64,000 bases of DNA from Polyporus tsugae (GCA_024305745.1 JAHRBS010000005.1:1426001-1490000), one strand, 5' to 3'; shown: positions 11,611 to 24,240, numbered from the stretch's first letter. Made by a program: numbers and translations. The notes: generated by a model not told the origin, from the letters alone.

Positions 11611-14600
11611 GCTGCTCGTTTTCTAGGGCGTAAATGCCTGTGGGCGGAATGGTTGGCGGGCGGACGACTGCGGAGGAGGATGGCGACGGAGGTGGGGGTT
11701 CGGGTTCAAAAAGATGGGAAGCTTTAGGAACGCGGACTTATATCGCTTCAGCTGGGACGTTGCCGCCAAAGTTACCGAAAACGGGAGGAGTTCACCAGAG
11801 AACTTTAGCTTGCCGATGCATCAACATCACCTTCGCCCTTTCCCTTTCCAAGATATCTCTCACAACGACATCAACACCGCTCTCAAACCCCCCTTTGCGA
11901 AAGTTTCATCTTTATTCGTCTTGCAAGCTCGAATGTCTTCAAGCTGCTTGCAGAATCGGCATGGTTGAACGTTTTCGGCGCCCCGGATCGTCATGGAGTC
12001 CATAAACACGCGATATTGCGCGCGTCCGTGCGCACGGCCGCTAAGTAAGGGGGTCATGCCAATTTGCTGACTGCGCCTAGCTTTGATGCCGTGTTCTCAC
12101 CCCCTTTCATCTTCCTCCGCCCGTCGCCGCACGCCCAGAGCCAATCCCGCCTTCGAATATAGCGCTGAGCTGCTTGATAACGACTCGAACTCCCTCCCCG
12201 CTCTCCCGTCGGAATGCTACGAATACGATCCTCGAGCGACGCCCGAGGACACACCGTTCCGCCGACATTCTGACCACTCCGTTCCGTCACCTGCATGCCA
12301 ACATTTCCAGCCCTTCACCTATTCTGGTGAGAAGTGCCTCACGGGAAGCTGCAGGGGTCCGGGTCAAGCGCGGGCCCGCGACCTACTGCCTCCGTCGATC
12401 AGGTCATGAACGCTTCACATCCTCCGTCCAGATCTCCGATGCGGAGCACGTTCCTCCTCCAGCAGTGGACCGTATCCCGCGAGGTCGCCGCACCCGTGTG
12501 GTTGCACGGCGAGCATTCCGGATCCGCGAGGACAGAGAAGTACGTTGTGGGCGGCATCGCATAAGTATATGGAGTCCGTTCTCGCCCTTGGACCACCGGC
12601 ATCTCCGACGGTCCTCATTCCGAGAACACGATGCGCGGGCATGAAACGTGGTTGTCGCCAAACTCTGGTCTTCCGCCGACCATTCTGGTTGCCTGTTGCA
12701 ACTTCCCTTGCCGGTACGCGAACGACTCGTGCAAGTCATCGTGCCCATCGTTCAACCGCTTCGTAGCGCTGGAAGTAGCATCGACGATCTACGTCCACCG
12801 GTTCGCGTCTCGTCCTTCCTTAGTTGTAGAATCGCACCCATGTGCTCTTCCTCGACGTTCTGTATGGAAATATCCGGCTCAAAATAACCTTTACGTGATG
12901 TCAAGAGATGGACAAACCTCGGCGGCCCATCGCGTGTTCCAAAGGTAGTTTCTACCAGGAGGCTTTTCACCGCTTCCTGACCCCACTGCTCGACCTCGTT
13001 CACGCGTCCCGGAATCGCCAGGTGATGCTTTAGGTCGTACATGGGTGCATCCGCGATTGTGAAATGGCATAGTCCTGTCCACGACTCCTGTGTCCTTTCC
13101 TGTGAAAAGCGCATTCTCGGCATACGAAAGTCAAAGAGAACAACCTGATATCACGGGTTCTAGCGCAGGATGCAAAGGAATCAGCTCATGCGATCAGATG
13201 GTATAGAAATGAGAGGTATACGTGACGCACTTAGCGTCATCATGCCGGACAATCCTATCGTTCTCGTATCAAGTCGTCCCTTGAAAACAGAAGCGTGGAC
13301 GTCATACAGTGTTCTGCAATTGAAAGAAGGTTCTGCTCCGGACCCTGGACCGCGCCCAGCCGTCCTGAGTGACACTTGGAGGACGCGCCTCTGAGCATTG
13401 TCAGAGACTTAAGAGCATGGACAGCGATACGCACCTGGTCTTTCAGCCTGCGACACGCTAGTGGGACTGAACGAGAACTGGTCGTACCCCCGGGCGCTGT
13501 CTTCGTTGGCTATTCGGACGGATGCAGGCGTGATACACGCGACCCCACATGTGCAATGCATGTAAGCTTCAAGCGAACGTTGACTTGCCCGGCGAGGTTG
13601 GCACTGGCTGACCCTGTACGTAAATGTGCGGGTCTAGACGTAGGCACGCACCAGAAACGTGGAAATACGCATGTACTCCCCCGCGTACTTCAAGCATCGA
13701 AGCCTAGAATGGGGATACTAGAGCGCAAGGCGAAGGCATGTCGTTGTATGCGACCACTGCCCGACCCGCGATGATCAATGGCCAGGACGTCCATGTTGGC
13801 CGTGCGGTTGTTCGAATAGAGCCAAGGCTGCTAGTCGTACAGTTGCCAACCCGGATGTGGGGAGCGTGTCAGTGAAAGGTGAGCGACGATGGGGGCGTCC
13901 TTGGAGATCACTCGCCTGATCCTCCTGGTTGTACGGTGTCTGTGCATATATGAACACAAACATTCATATATGCGTCCACTCGCACACGGACCAATGACCA
14001 CACTGTTAGGTGGGGAAGTGGCTTGCTAGGAAGCGGAGAGGAAGACCCGAACTTCAACATATCGCGAGGTCTCGGAGCATGCCTGGGGAGACACAGTACT
14101 GTCCTTTGGTCCGCAAAACTACACAGTACTCACCGGCAGACGGTCCGACTTCACATTCATAAACCATCCATACGAGACCTATGAACTATCACCACGATCT
14201 TCGAAACCTTGCTACCACGGTATGAGGGTAGTATCAGCGAGTGGTTGGCCTACGGCGAAAGGGTAAGCTATTGTAAGAGTCAAGGATGCATGACTATACC
14301 TCGGTAGACGACTGGTGCAAGGGGTGCAATGTAAAGTGGACCAGTATAGCGACAGCGTAGAATTGCTTATTGTGGTTTGGGTGCAAGAAGTAAGTCCTCC
14401 CGTTCGTTCAAGTGGCCGCTCCGACCTGAGGCTACGACGCCGAGACTCGTCGACGTCACACTGCTCGAGCGTTTACTGGCGACCAACTTTTCCACGACCC
14501 GGGACCCGGACCGGGTCTGCACTCGAGGTTCAACCCTCTGCTCTTCACGCATTCATCGAGGATCATACGTATCATCTGGGAGGTAGTCGACAAGAACTCC

Positions 14601-14968
14601 ATGTAGGAGAATCGGGCGCGCGGGAGGAGAGAAGACGTTTGAACGCTGATGCAAACGCGTGAGGAGCAACGCGCTGCGAGCCGTACTAAATACACGGGTG
14701 GACAAGATGGGAGTCTGGAACAAGACAAGTCGGTGAGACGCGAGCACGGTGCGAAGCTCGCTTATGTAATACAAGATTCTACACTCCATCCAGCTTGCGG
14801 CTCGGTGACAGTACTTGTGAAACCGTTCGTCAAGCAGTCTGGGAGCAGGAAGAGTGGGCCACTGGCGCTCTCGGAGATCTCCGGCCGAAGCCCTGTTTGA
14901 CACCGTTATCTTACCAGCATCAGTGCAGCTCGCTTTGAACCGCCATCTCGTCGAACAACATCTTGACA
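11611..14968. other. Mostly unassigned; bZIP upstream region
   Basis: A 3.3-kb region without a gene that I can name. It holds the promoter side of the bZIP gene and a plausible but unidentified minus-strand ORF at 12752-13160 (listed separately). A plus-strand ORF at 12083-12409 ends near a possible donor (tctggtgagaag) but has no recognisable domain. Confidence 0.4.
12752..13160 (-). CDS. Unidentified coding-like segment
   Basis: The frame is open from about 13160 and reads VVLFDFRMPRMRF, then LCHFTIADAPMYDLKHHL and TTFGTRDGPPRFVHLLTSRK, ending at 12752. The balanced composition and alternating hydrophobic pattern look like protein. I do not recognise the family. A second open stretch, 13375-13181, in the same orientation may be an upstream exon, but no junction gives a clean frame. 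It may be a decayed gene. Confidence 0.25.
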
Positions 14969-17005
14969 ATGCTTGGTCGATCAGCGAACAGTAATGATAT
15001 CTATGGGCTCGTCGAACGAGTCCTTGCTACCCAGGTAGCCAGCTTGGAACAAGCCGCGAATGAAACTGGGGTCAGGTACGTATATGCTCCTTGCGTAGAT
15101 GATCTTCCCCACCTACCACAGCATACTGACCAACCTCCTTGTTCATGTAGCCTCATATATCCATCCACGGTGAGCGTGCTGGCTGATCGATGCACAACCA
15201 CAACGCTCAATAGTTACCCTCAGTCAGAAACCCTTGAGATGACGCTACTGCACGCAGTGGCTACTTTACGGCGCATTCGCAAGAGTGGAAGACCCGTGAA
15301 CAAACTTCCCCCGGAAATCTTGAGTCGTGTCTTTTTCTTCGTACGCCATCACGGTCACGCCCTGGATAAGCTCTCACACGAGTTTGGACTGCACACAGTC
15401 GGTGAGCCTGTGGCAAGCCTCCTGCCATTGCTCCGCGTTTGTAGCCGTTGGCGATCCATTGCTACGACCTCATCCTTCCTCTGGTCTATCATCGACAACC
15501 GAGACCTTTTCGCTCTCTCGATCTTGTTGAAATACCGACCTGTCAGTGGCACACTTGACGTGCACATTGTCGAGCATTTTCTTCGGCCCGCAGACTTTGA
15601 CTTTCGGCGTCACCCGCAAGCACTCCGTTGTTTTCGCGACTTCAACCCCACATTTGTGGACGTTTTGCGGAATGAAGGACATCGCATACGCGAGTTCTTC
15701 GCATCAGTCCCAGCGGTGCTTCTACCAGCTTTGATGGACTTTCCTGGGGAAAGCTTGCGTGCGTGCGAGCTATGGCCCTTGGAGGGTAGCCTGGATGACC
15801 TGGGGGCAATTCGTCCACTCTTCAACGCATGGACCCCGATGCTGAGGTCACTGGTCATAGGGAACCTTCTTTTCATCCCCTCTAATCACTTCCCGTCATT
15901 GACGCATCTCCTACTCGCCGGGGGAGTGAGGTCTACCGCTCCCGACGGCCCATTTACATTTGCGAATTTCCTGCTCTTCCTCTCTCACTGCCCCAACCTC
16001 CAAGTACTCCATCTTTATGATCTCGACGTCATCCAGCTTCAATAGTTGCCGGATGATCGGGTGTCTGCTCCGCTGAACCTTCGATACCTCCGCAAGTTTT
16101 CTAAAGAGGAGGTCCTTACTGGAGCTTACTTTCGCCCTCGGTTCCGACCTGCCCTCCTCGCAAATCTCCAACTATCCCCCGATTGCGTCATTTGACTCTC
16201 CACCGTCCGGCCTGAAACCTTTGAAAGGGCTCTTCACTCCCTTCCCTTTGACGAACCTTTTACTTCCGTTTACCTCGGGGCGCACGACTACCGACCGTTG
16301 AACACGAACGCACTCAATGCCCTCGGACCAGAGCGCTTCTCGATAATGGCTACGGATCCGCGTCGACAGCGGGGCGTGCGCATCGACTTCCAGATGCTCG
16401 GAACGCGCTACACACCCCCAAATATCAGCACGATATTTATGCGCGAATGCATACGAGACGCTATCCGCAGTGCGCCTTTGCTCTCCGGCGTTGAGGCACT
16501 GTGGGTCGTGCCGGCAGTGAACCTGCTGCTCTGGGAGCCGAATTCGCTCCTGGCCGCCTTTCCCCACCTGACCACGCTCGTCCTTGGACTTTTCCCGAGT
16601 GCACTGATGCCGACGACCATCAACGGCGTGGAGAATCAAATGGTAGCCGGCGGGGATCGCTGGGATCCCCTCAGTGCCCTCGAGGTGCGCGACGACCTCG
16701 TCATCCCATGCCCGAGGCTCCGTACGCTCTGCGTGTACCTCACCACGGAAAGACAAGCTATGCGGATGTACAATGTCATGTTGTCGCGCGGAGAGGCAGG
16801 GTACCCGATACACCGTCTTGTTGTAGGGTTTTACGAGCCGCCTGAACTTACTGTTCTAGAGCTGGTGGAGGGGCTTTGGGGGCTGGTCGAGGACTTCACG
16901 CTCATCAAACAATGGGAGCCGTGTCCGGACGATTTGTGCTGGGTGCAACATCTTCCATCCGCCTGTCGCGATAGATCCGAACACAACTCATATTGGCCTG
17001 CTTAG
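14969..17005 (+). pseudogene. F-box protein, copy 1, two in-frame stops
   Basis: Same structure as the intact copy at 17723: exon 1 14969-15075, intron 15076-15150, exon 2 15151-17005. The F-box-like core VNKLPPEILSRVFFFV and the following leucine-rich region are well kept. Two stop codons interrupt an otherwise continuous frame. TAG at 16043-16045 falls where copy 2 has Glu (LHELPDG). TGA at 16193-16195 falls where copy 2 has an Arg CGA codon, so it can be explained by one C-to-T change. A short in-frame deletion lies between them. After the second stop the frame stays open to the shared C terminus SACRDRSEHNSYWPA. F-box proteins recruit substrates to SCF ubiquitin ligases. This copy could make only a truncated ~355-residue product. 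Confidence 0.85.
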
Positions 17006-17064
17006 ATGTAGTACTGCCATTTGTCACTGTGTAAAGATAAAGATCATCCGCCTATCCCGACCCA

Positions 17065-17540
17065 TGTATCGCGATCCGAACTGGCCATGATTCTCGAATG
17101 ACCCCGTCGTATAAATCGATGTGCCCTCCTGGGATTAATGAACATTGTTCTCAGATTGACTACTTGGCGCCATCACGGTGACTCACCGCCTCCGCCGACG
17201 CGTAGAAAGCATCCTTCTTGACCCATCCCACGTCTGCTCGATCGTATCCGCCTGGACAACCATTCAAAAGTATGAGCCCTCGATCTTCGAATGCGCGTCC
17301 GCATTCGATCCGTTCGCTGCCTCGGGAAGGATACCACCATTAGCAAGTGCATGGAGCGATGGTTGTCTCGGCCGCGATATCTGCACAGTGGTGAGAGCTT
17401 GTGGGCGAACTGGGACGTACTACTGAATTATCCGTTCTGAGTGATCGGAGTGGCGCGTTGCCTGTCAGTGTTCTGGCAGCGGCGTCGGGTTGGTCGTGTG
17501 CCACGATGAGCAAGTAGTTCCTGGGAAACGAGCAGATGAG
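17065..17540 (-). pseudogene. YCII-related protein, copy 1, degenerate
   Basis: Counterpart of the intact YCII gene at 19792-20301, in the same position relative to its F-box neighbour. Recognisable parts are RNYLLIVAHDQPDAAAR (17480-17530), GGILPEAANGSNADAHSKIE, and a C-terminal remnant GHSRIMAS. Damage includes loss of the conserved H...H region after the first strand. A TGA stop lies just before MVVQADT, and a one-base shift in the VKKDAFYAS segment changes its frame to basic residues. No functional product is expected. Confidence 0.75.
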
Positions 17541-17722
17541 CCAGCTGCAGTACTGAGAAAGTCCACTTGAAAGTTGAGGACACGAGAAGGTCCACGTGGC
17601 TTTATGTATCGGGAACACCCGGACGTAAGTATGTAACTTTAACTATGGGAGTAGTCCTGCAGCCTCAACGTTAACTCAAACCGCCACTGCCATCGATCAT
17701 CTCATTCAACATCCTCTCGACC

Positions 17723-19731
17723 ATGTCTATACAACCAGGAAGCAATGACGATATTTATGGGCTCGTCGAACTCCTTTCTAAACAAATCGAGCGCCTAGAG
17801 CAAGTAGCGAATGAAACTGGAGTAAGGTGCGTCACTTCTCCCCTCACCTACCGCGGCATACTAATCGTCCTGCCTGCGCGCGTAGCATCGTGGATATATC
17901 GAAAGTGAGCACCCTGGAAATCATTTGCGCGGCCACGGGGCTTAAGGGTTACCCTCAGTCAAAAATCGTTGAGACGATGCTGCTACGCGGGATCGCCGCA
18001 TTACGGCGCATTCGCAACGGCGAACGGCCTTTGAACAAACTTCCCCCGGAAATCCTGGGTCGTATATTTTCTCTCGTACCCGCACCCCGCCGACGTGACA
18101 GGTTTCATGACCTGACGCGTGACTTTGGACCGCATGCGCTCGCGCCCGTGGCGGATCTTCTGCCCTTGCTGAGCGTCTGTAGCCTCTGGCGATCGGTCGC
18201 TACGAGCTCGTCCTTCCTCTGGTCTACAATCGACAACCGCGACCCTCGCGCCTTCTCCATCGCGTCAGAACATCGACCGACCAGTGGCCTACTTAATGCG
18301 CACATCGACGACTCCTTTTGGCAGAGTCCTCGCCGTAATGACCATCTGCACTGGTTCCGCGAAGTGAATTCCACCCTCTTGGAACTTTTGCGGAATGAAG
18401 GACACCGCATACGCGAGTTCTATGCTGAAATACGGGCCGTTCTTCTCCCAGACTTGATGGAATTTCCCGGAGAAAACTTGCAAACATGCCAACTACGGCT
18501 GGTAGAAAACCCGCGGCCGGAGGACAATCTCGGAGAATTTCGTCCTCTCTTCAGCGATTGCACACCAAAGCTGACGTCACTTCTGATGGAGAACCTCCTT
18601 TTCATCCCCTTGAACCACTTCCCGTCCCTGACGCACCTCATACTCGGAGGACTGAGGCATTCTACTACTACTACCGAAGGCCTGTATTCGTTCTCTAACT
18701 TCCTGCTGTTCCTCTCTCGTTGCCCCAACCTTGCAGTACTTCATCTCTATGCTCTCGACATCGCATGCTTACATGAATTGCCGGATGGTCTGATAGCTGC
18801 CCCATTGAGCCTCCAACGCCTCCGGAAGTTTTCTAACGAGGAGATCTCCCTTGATCAATCCGGACCCCCGTTTCAATATCCGTACTTTGGTCCTCAGTTC
18901 CGACGTGCCATCCTCGCCCACCTCCAATTATCCCCGGACTGCATTATTCGACTCGCCACAATCCTGCCTGACGACCTTGGAAGGACCCTTCATCACATTC
19001 CGTTCGACGCACCTCTCACTTCTATGTACCTTAGTGCATACGACCCATCATCGGACACCAATGGAGGCAACGGCGTCGAGCAGGAGTGCTTCTCAATCAT
19101 GGCCACCGATCCGTCCCGCCAACGGGGGATCCGCATCGAGTTTCAGATGCCTAGCACGCGCTACGTAGGCATCACCACCGAGTCTGCGCGCGCATTCGTG
19201 TGCGCGGCCGTCCGCGGTGCGCCCTTGCTCGCAGCCGTCCACGAACTCTGGGTCATCCCGACAGCAACAGTCATGCTTGGGGAGCCGTACTCGCTCCTAG
19301 GAAGCCTTCCCCATCTGACGACGCTCGTCCTCGGCCTCTATCCATTAGATCCAGACGTCCCGGAGAACATCAAATGCCAGTGGGAGCCCCTCCGCGCCCT
19401 CGAGGTGCGCGACGACCTCGTCATTCCCTGCCCGAGGCTCCGCACGCTTTGCGTGTACGTCACCACGGAGGAACACGTCATACAGCTGTACGCCATGCTG
19501 CTCTCCCGCGGAGAGGCGGGGTATCCCGTGAACCGTCTTGTTGTAGGGTTTTACGGGCCACCTCAGCACAGTGTGCTAGAGCTCGCTGCGGGCCTTTCGG
19601 GACTGATTGAGGACTTTACCCTTCTCAGACATTGGGAGCGGTGTCCGGAGGACTTGCTCTGGGTGCATCGGCTTCCTTTCGTCTGTCGCGATAGCTCCGA
19701 GCGCAACGTGTATTGGCCTGCTTGGATATAG
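17723..19731 (+). CDS. F-box protein, copy 2 (intact)
   Basis: Two exons, 17723-17826 and 17886-19731 (intron 59 nt), encode 649 residues. The N terminus MSIQPGSNDDIYGLVELL is followed by a short helix. The F-box begins near residue 84 (LNKLPPEILGRIFSLV) and continues through SLWRSVATSSSFLW. The rest is a divergent leucine-rich region (for example FPSLTHLILGG, CPNLAVLHLYALD, CPRLRTLCVYVTT) typical of Agaricomycete F-box proteins. It probably acts as the substrate-recognition subunit of an SCF ubiquitin ligase; the target is unknown. It lies convergent to the YCII gene. The pair is duplicated upstream in broken form, so this is the surviving copy. Confidence 0.88.
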
Positions 19732-19791
19732 TGTATAGCCTCGATCGTCTACTGCTCCACGACCCCCCCTCCGATTCCGAGTCGTGTATCC

Positions 19792-20301
19792 TCACTCGAC
19801 GTTAGGGAATGCAGAGAAGACCGGCGTCACCGCGATCCTCGAATGATCCCACTGTACGTACGCACCATAAGTCCGTCAGGATCTCTCCAATGTCAACTAC
19901 ATTCTCGGGACGATTGGTACCATCACTCACCACTTCCCCCGACGTGTAGAACACGTCCTTCTTGAGCGCCTCCCATACCTGCTCGGCCGTATCCGCCTGG
20001 ACGACCATGTACGAGCCCACGATCTTCCCGTGCACGTCCGCGTCCGACGCGTTCACGCCCTCAGGAAGGAGGGCGCCTCCGGCGACTGGATTGAACGGAG
20101 GCTGCCTCAGCCGCCAAGAATCTCCATGGCGAGAGTCCGAGGGCGTGAATGGGGGTCGGACGTACCGAAGTATCTATTCTGGATGAAAGGCTGGTTGTAT
20201 GCCATATGCTCTGGGACGTGCTTCGTACGACGCACCCTGGCGTCGGGCTGGTCGTGTGCGACGATGAGGAAGTAGTTCTTCGTGAGGGTCGGGATGGACA
20301 T
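19792..20301 (-). CDS. YCII-related (YciI-like) protein, copy 2 (intact)
   Basis: Three exons: 20301-20166, 20121-19931 and 19851-19792, giving 128 residues. Start ATG at 20301, then MSIPTLTKNYFLIVAHDQPD with the conserved HD of the ferredoxin-like YCII fold. Next come KHVPEHMAYNQPFIQNRYF, GALLPEGVNASDADVHGKI, GSYMVVQADTAEQVWEALKK, and after the last intron WDHSRIAVTPVFSAFPNVE. YCII-domain proteins are small dimeric enzymes or binding proteins with a His-Asp pair; the substrate is unknown. The second exon's acceptor (ccatggag/ATTC) is inferred from frame, and a slightly different junction is possible. It is convergent with the F-box gene at 17723, 60 bp away. Confidence 0.8.
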
Positions 20302-21232
20302 GTCTTCTGTAGACGGTGGGGAATGGAAGCTGTATGGAGTAGGATTTTTGAGAACGCTGACATGACCCCCGTCGAGACTTTATACGACTCTGGAACGCAT
20401 GGGCCAGAGGGACAGTCTAGCCGAAGCTGGTACTGCGCCGAGCGCCCGAACCTAGGAAGAATTCAGTAAAAGCTTGTAACAGGGGACAGACCAGTAATAT
20501 ACCGACCGGCATGACGTTAGCCCACGCTCTCTGCGACGCCATTCTAATCACGATTCCGACCGGGGATTACGAGTGCCTTGGCTAAAATACGGTTTGACGA
20601 AACTCCTTCTCAGAACCCCCGCGGGAGGGGCAGTAGATCAGCGTACGGCATGACAGTCGGGATTAGCAATCACTTTTCAATAGACACGGACGTTTGCCAG
20701 TGGACAGTATCATCACGAGCCGAAACAATAACGCCAAGAGATGTATTGAACTGGAACCGCGCAGTCATACGAACGACACCCCCAGAAAAAACCGCGCTGC
20801 AGGAACGTCCGAGAAAGAGGTGAGCTGCTAGTAAGCGAGTAGTTTCGCGCCCGCTGTATGTTTCTCGCGTACGTCGCGGGCACATGAACGGACATAGGCC
20901 AACACTATGGCATGGGACGCTGGATGAGATCGAGGCAACGACGGGGGTCATACGAGGAAGGAAGAGGCATGGACAGTGCGTCAAGGCTGACTGAGAGGAA
21001 GCTCCGCAGACGGCGCAGCACCTGATGCAGATGGGTCAAGATTGCTTGGAGGACCTAGTAAAGTGTGCAGTACGAGGTTTCAGATCGCGCTGCGGGAAGG
21101 AACGGACTAACGTCAGCGACCCTGAAATCCTAGCGACACGGGAATCAGGACGTAAACCCTAACTCACCTTCGCAAGGAGACATTGCCTGCTCATCCCATA
21201 TCCACGCCGCACATCTCATCTGTCCCCCGCTT
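20302..21232. other. No gene recognised
   Basis: Only short ORFs on both strands without family features. It separates the YCII promoter from the 3' end of DUF6533 copy F. Confidence 0.5.
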
Positions 21233-23039
21233 TCAAGGCAACTCTTCCTCGATAGACCCTCTCTCTCCACCGTTCGTGTGCGCCATGTCCAAGCCCTGGC
21301 CCTCGTCCCCGCCTATCCCATCCACAAAGGGCAACCCGGTGTAGACTGGCTCCCCCATCGACGCGACGAACGCGGGGAGCGTCCCCGTCCCCGGACCATG
21401 GCCGCCCTGGGAGCCCACTGAGAAGTTCAGGTTGAGCGATTGGATCGCCGAGGGCGACGACGGCGCGGCTGTCCTGCGGTCCGCTTGGCGTAGGTCGAAG
21501 AGGAAGCGGCAGATCAGGATCGCGGTCAACCTTCCACGGATGGGTTAGCAGAGGGAGTATTGGGGGAAAGAACGAGTCGACGTACGGGGGCGCGGCATAG
21601 GTGGCGAAGTTTCCAAGGGCGAGGGCCGATGGAGCCTGGTGTGAGAGTATGGTAAGACTTTGGTATGCACAATGACAGGAGACGGGGTGGCGGAGAAGGA
21701 TATACGTACCTGCGAGAGAATCGACTCCAGAATGTTCATGACCGTGATGACGCTGGTATTGGCGTCGTCACGTAAGCAGTGGTAGTTAGGGGAGACAATC
21801 GACGGGGGAACCAAATGCTCACATGAAGTAGATGCTCCCTATATCCCAAGATGGTGAATCAAACTGGCGCAGGGACGGTAGAACATGAACACGCACCATT
21901 ATACAACAGGACACGGGTTATCGATGGCCCCTTCACTACGCCCCGTTGCGCTCGATACGACGTGTACGTCTTGTGCCACGTTACAAACAGGACGAGGATG
22001 TCTCCCGTGATAGAGAGGATCCTGCTGGCTATAGTTACTGAACAAATATCATCGTTCTGCGTCGTGAGTGTGCGAGTGCTTGCTACGTACAGCTGGGGAA
22101 CGCGACAAATTCAAATCACAATAAGTCAACGTATACCCCAAGGAGTCAAGCAGATTCTCACCGGTGCGCTATGTCCGGGGGTATAGAGACCGGATTATTG
22201 GTGCAGTTGAAAGGGCTCGGCAGCACTGCCGGTGTGGCAGTGGCATTCACCGTCTACTCGGATATCACAAGTCAGGAAATGGGGTACTCTGGAGGACGAG
22301 AGACTCCCGACAGGTACAAACGCACCGATGTGACGAGCGCGGGGACAAAGAGGATGAGAAACGTGACGATCGCTGTGGCTTTGTGTTCCGGCGAGAGCGT
22401 ATAGACCCGAATGGCGGAGAAGACTGCATGAAGTCCGGAGTAAGAAATTGTCTATCAATAGATCGTGTTTGCCTGGGCTTACTCGCCGGGGTGAGCGCAA
22501 ACGGAATGATCGCTACCGTTTGAAGGCGATAGTTGATTTCACAACTATAGATATCTCGCGATTAGTATGCAAGGGGCGACCGTCACAGTACCACAGGCAA
22601 CGTACGCCTGAGGGATCATCAGACATTTGCGGCGGGAATTCCTACGATGACAGTAGCGCACGCACCTTGTAAGACATGGGGAACACCGTCTGCAACTGAA
22701 GGATGATAAGAACGATCGGAGGGTAGCGGCTCAGTCCATAGAGGAGCGCTGCAGCAGTGAGCCTGCGGCCCTTGCGAAAGTCCCAAAAGCATCGAATCTC
22801 CTCGTCCAAGTTGATGAGCCAATCATAGGTGACAAATGCTGGATGCGTACAGCACATCAGCGACCCTTTACGTCATCAAAGGTTCCGAACGCACTGAAGG
22901 TAGCGAAGGTGTAGTACTGTGCGGTCACCCTGAAGATAGACGGCGAAAACCATAAACTATTAGCTTAAATGCGCGAAGGGCCGGTATGGGAAGCTTACAG
23001 AGTCGAAACCGCGTCGATAAGAGCCGTTTGTGACGCCAT
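21233..23039 (-). CDS. DUF6533 membrane protein, copy F (complete)
   Basis: Thirteen exons keep one frame over 1053 nt (350 residues): 23039-22999, 22929-22895, 22838-22666, 22607-22606 (GC), 22544-22483, 22423-22326, 22253-22162, 22092-22091 (CT), 22037-21897, 21838-21823 (16 nt), 21752-21710, 21635-21586, 21530-21233. The N terminus MASQTALIDAVSTLVTAQYY leads into FVTYDWLINLDEEIRCFW. Later hydrophobic blocks include IFSAIRVYTL, IVTFLILFVPALVTS, GDILVLFVTW and YFIVITVMNILESIL, then ILICRFLFDLRQ and a Ser/Gly-rich tail. About seven membrane segments are expected. Function is unknown. This is the most divergent copy in the window, yet it has the same two 2-nt exons, so they predate the recent duplications. 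Confidence 0.85.
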
Positions 23040-23089
23040 AGTGGAGATTGTATGTGGCAAAAGGTGTGAAGGAGTGACTGCTTGGGATG

Positions 23090-24240
23090 TCACTGGCCCC
23101 AGGGGCTTTTATGAGGATGCGATAGGTGTTTCCAATACCTTTCGAGCATGGAAGTATTTGCACCAGACGAGGTATACGATGCGACAGATGGCGATCTGAG
23201 CGGTTTTTTGAAGTCGGAGTAGAGCTTGGTCCAGCTGCTATGCGCGGATAGATGTGCGAGCAGACGACCGATGAAAAGAAGCAAGGTTGGCATTGCTTCG
23301 GATGTTTCCGCCAGAGATCTGCACAGGTGAAACGTAGGCACCTGGATCAACATCAAACTTCGTCAATGTGGCCACATGCGCCTCTTGCTAAGAAGTGCTT
23401 ACAGTACGCGCGGGCCCCCACAACGCCCGTCTTGCCATCCACGCGAAGGAACATCGCCCGAGGCGCCAGCGTTGAGGAAGCAAACACGAACATCACTGCG
23501 ATCGTGACCGTCGCACAAGACCGCAAGAGCGTCAAGCATACATGACACCTTCTCGCGCACGGCGATGCAAGAGAAGACGGCAACCGCGTCCTTTCTCCCT
23601 CGCGGGCGGCGACGAACAGGCTACGAGGCTGGTAATCGAATTTCCCCATGACAAACAAACACAAAAGGACAGGGTGTCGCTGTCGTAGGAACGGATGGCA
23701 GCTTCGAATGAACGGTGTGCACTAGCGTAGGCAAGCGTGTCTCACCTAGGTTGAGGTAGATCTACACATCTGCGAGAATCCTCGGAGCGAGACTGTGGCC
23801 GGTGTTCGTAGTACTCGAGTGTATGGTTCTCCAGGAGCAGGAGGAATCCAGTAAGTAGGGGAGGGAAGATCCCGGTCGTAGGCTCCAACCCGAAGAATGC
23901 TAGCGATGTGTGTGAACCACTATTCGCTCGCTGATATGAATGTCCGGATAAGAGTTGGTTGAATGACTGCGACGAGAACGTTCTTCCACACCAGTGGCAC
24001 TCCCTGTTTGTCGACACCCGTTGCCTGAAGCGAAAGAGAGTACTAAAAGTACGTACTTGGGTAGGTGTATGCCTGTGGAGCCGAACTGGCACGGCATATA
24101 GGAGGAAATTCAATCGGAAGTTACAGATCCAGACTATCCTGTATGTCGCCAAGTGTGTGGTTTCGGTTGAAGACCAACCGACTAAGGTCGCTGAGGTTTG
24201 GTTCAAGAGTCACGGTCTCATTATCTTGATTCACAGCAGT
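23090..24240 (-). CDS. Possible multi-exon gene, not identified
   Basis: Several open stretches on the minus strand look protein-like. They include a segment near 24200-24120 (ETVTLEPNLSDLSRLVFNRN), VPLVWKNVLVAVIQPTLI (about 24000-23940), GIFPPLLTGFLLLLENHTL (about 23850) and AMPTLLLFIGRLLAHLSAH (about 23280). Hydrophobic helices suggest a membrane protein. I could not connect them into one frame or recognise a family. Treat this as an unresolved or decayed gene upstream of DUF6533 copy F. Confidence 0.25.

Noticed and set aside
11634..12005. Plus-strand ORF upstream of the bZIP gene
   Set aside because: No domain, biased composition; lies in the divergent promoter region.
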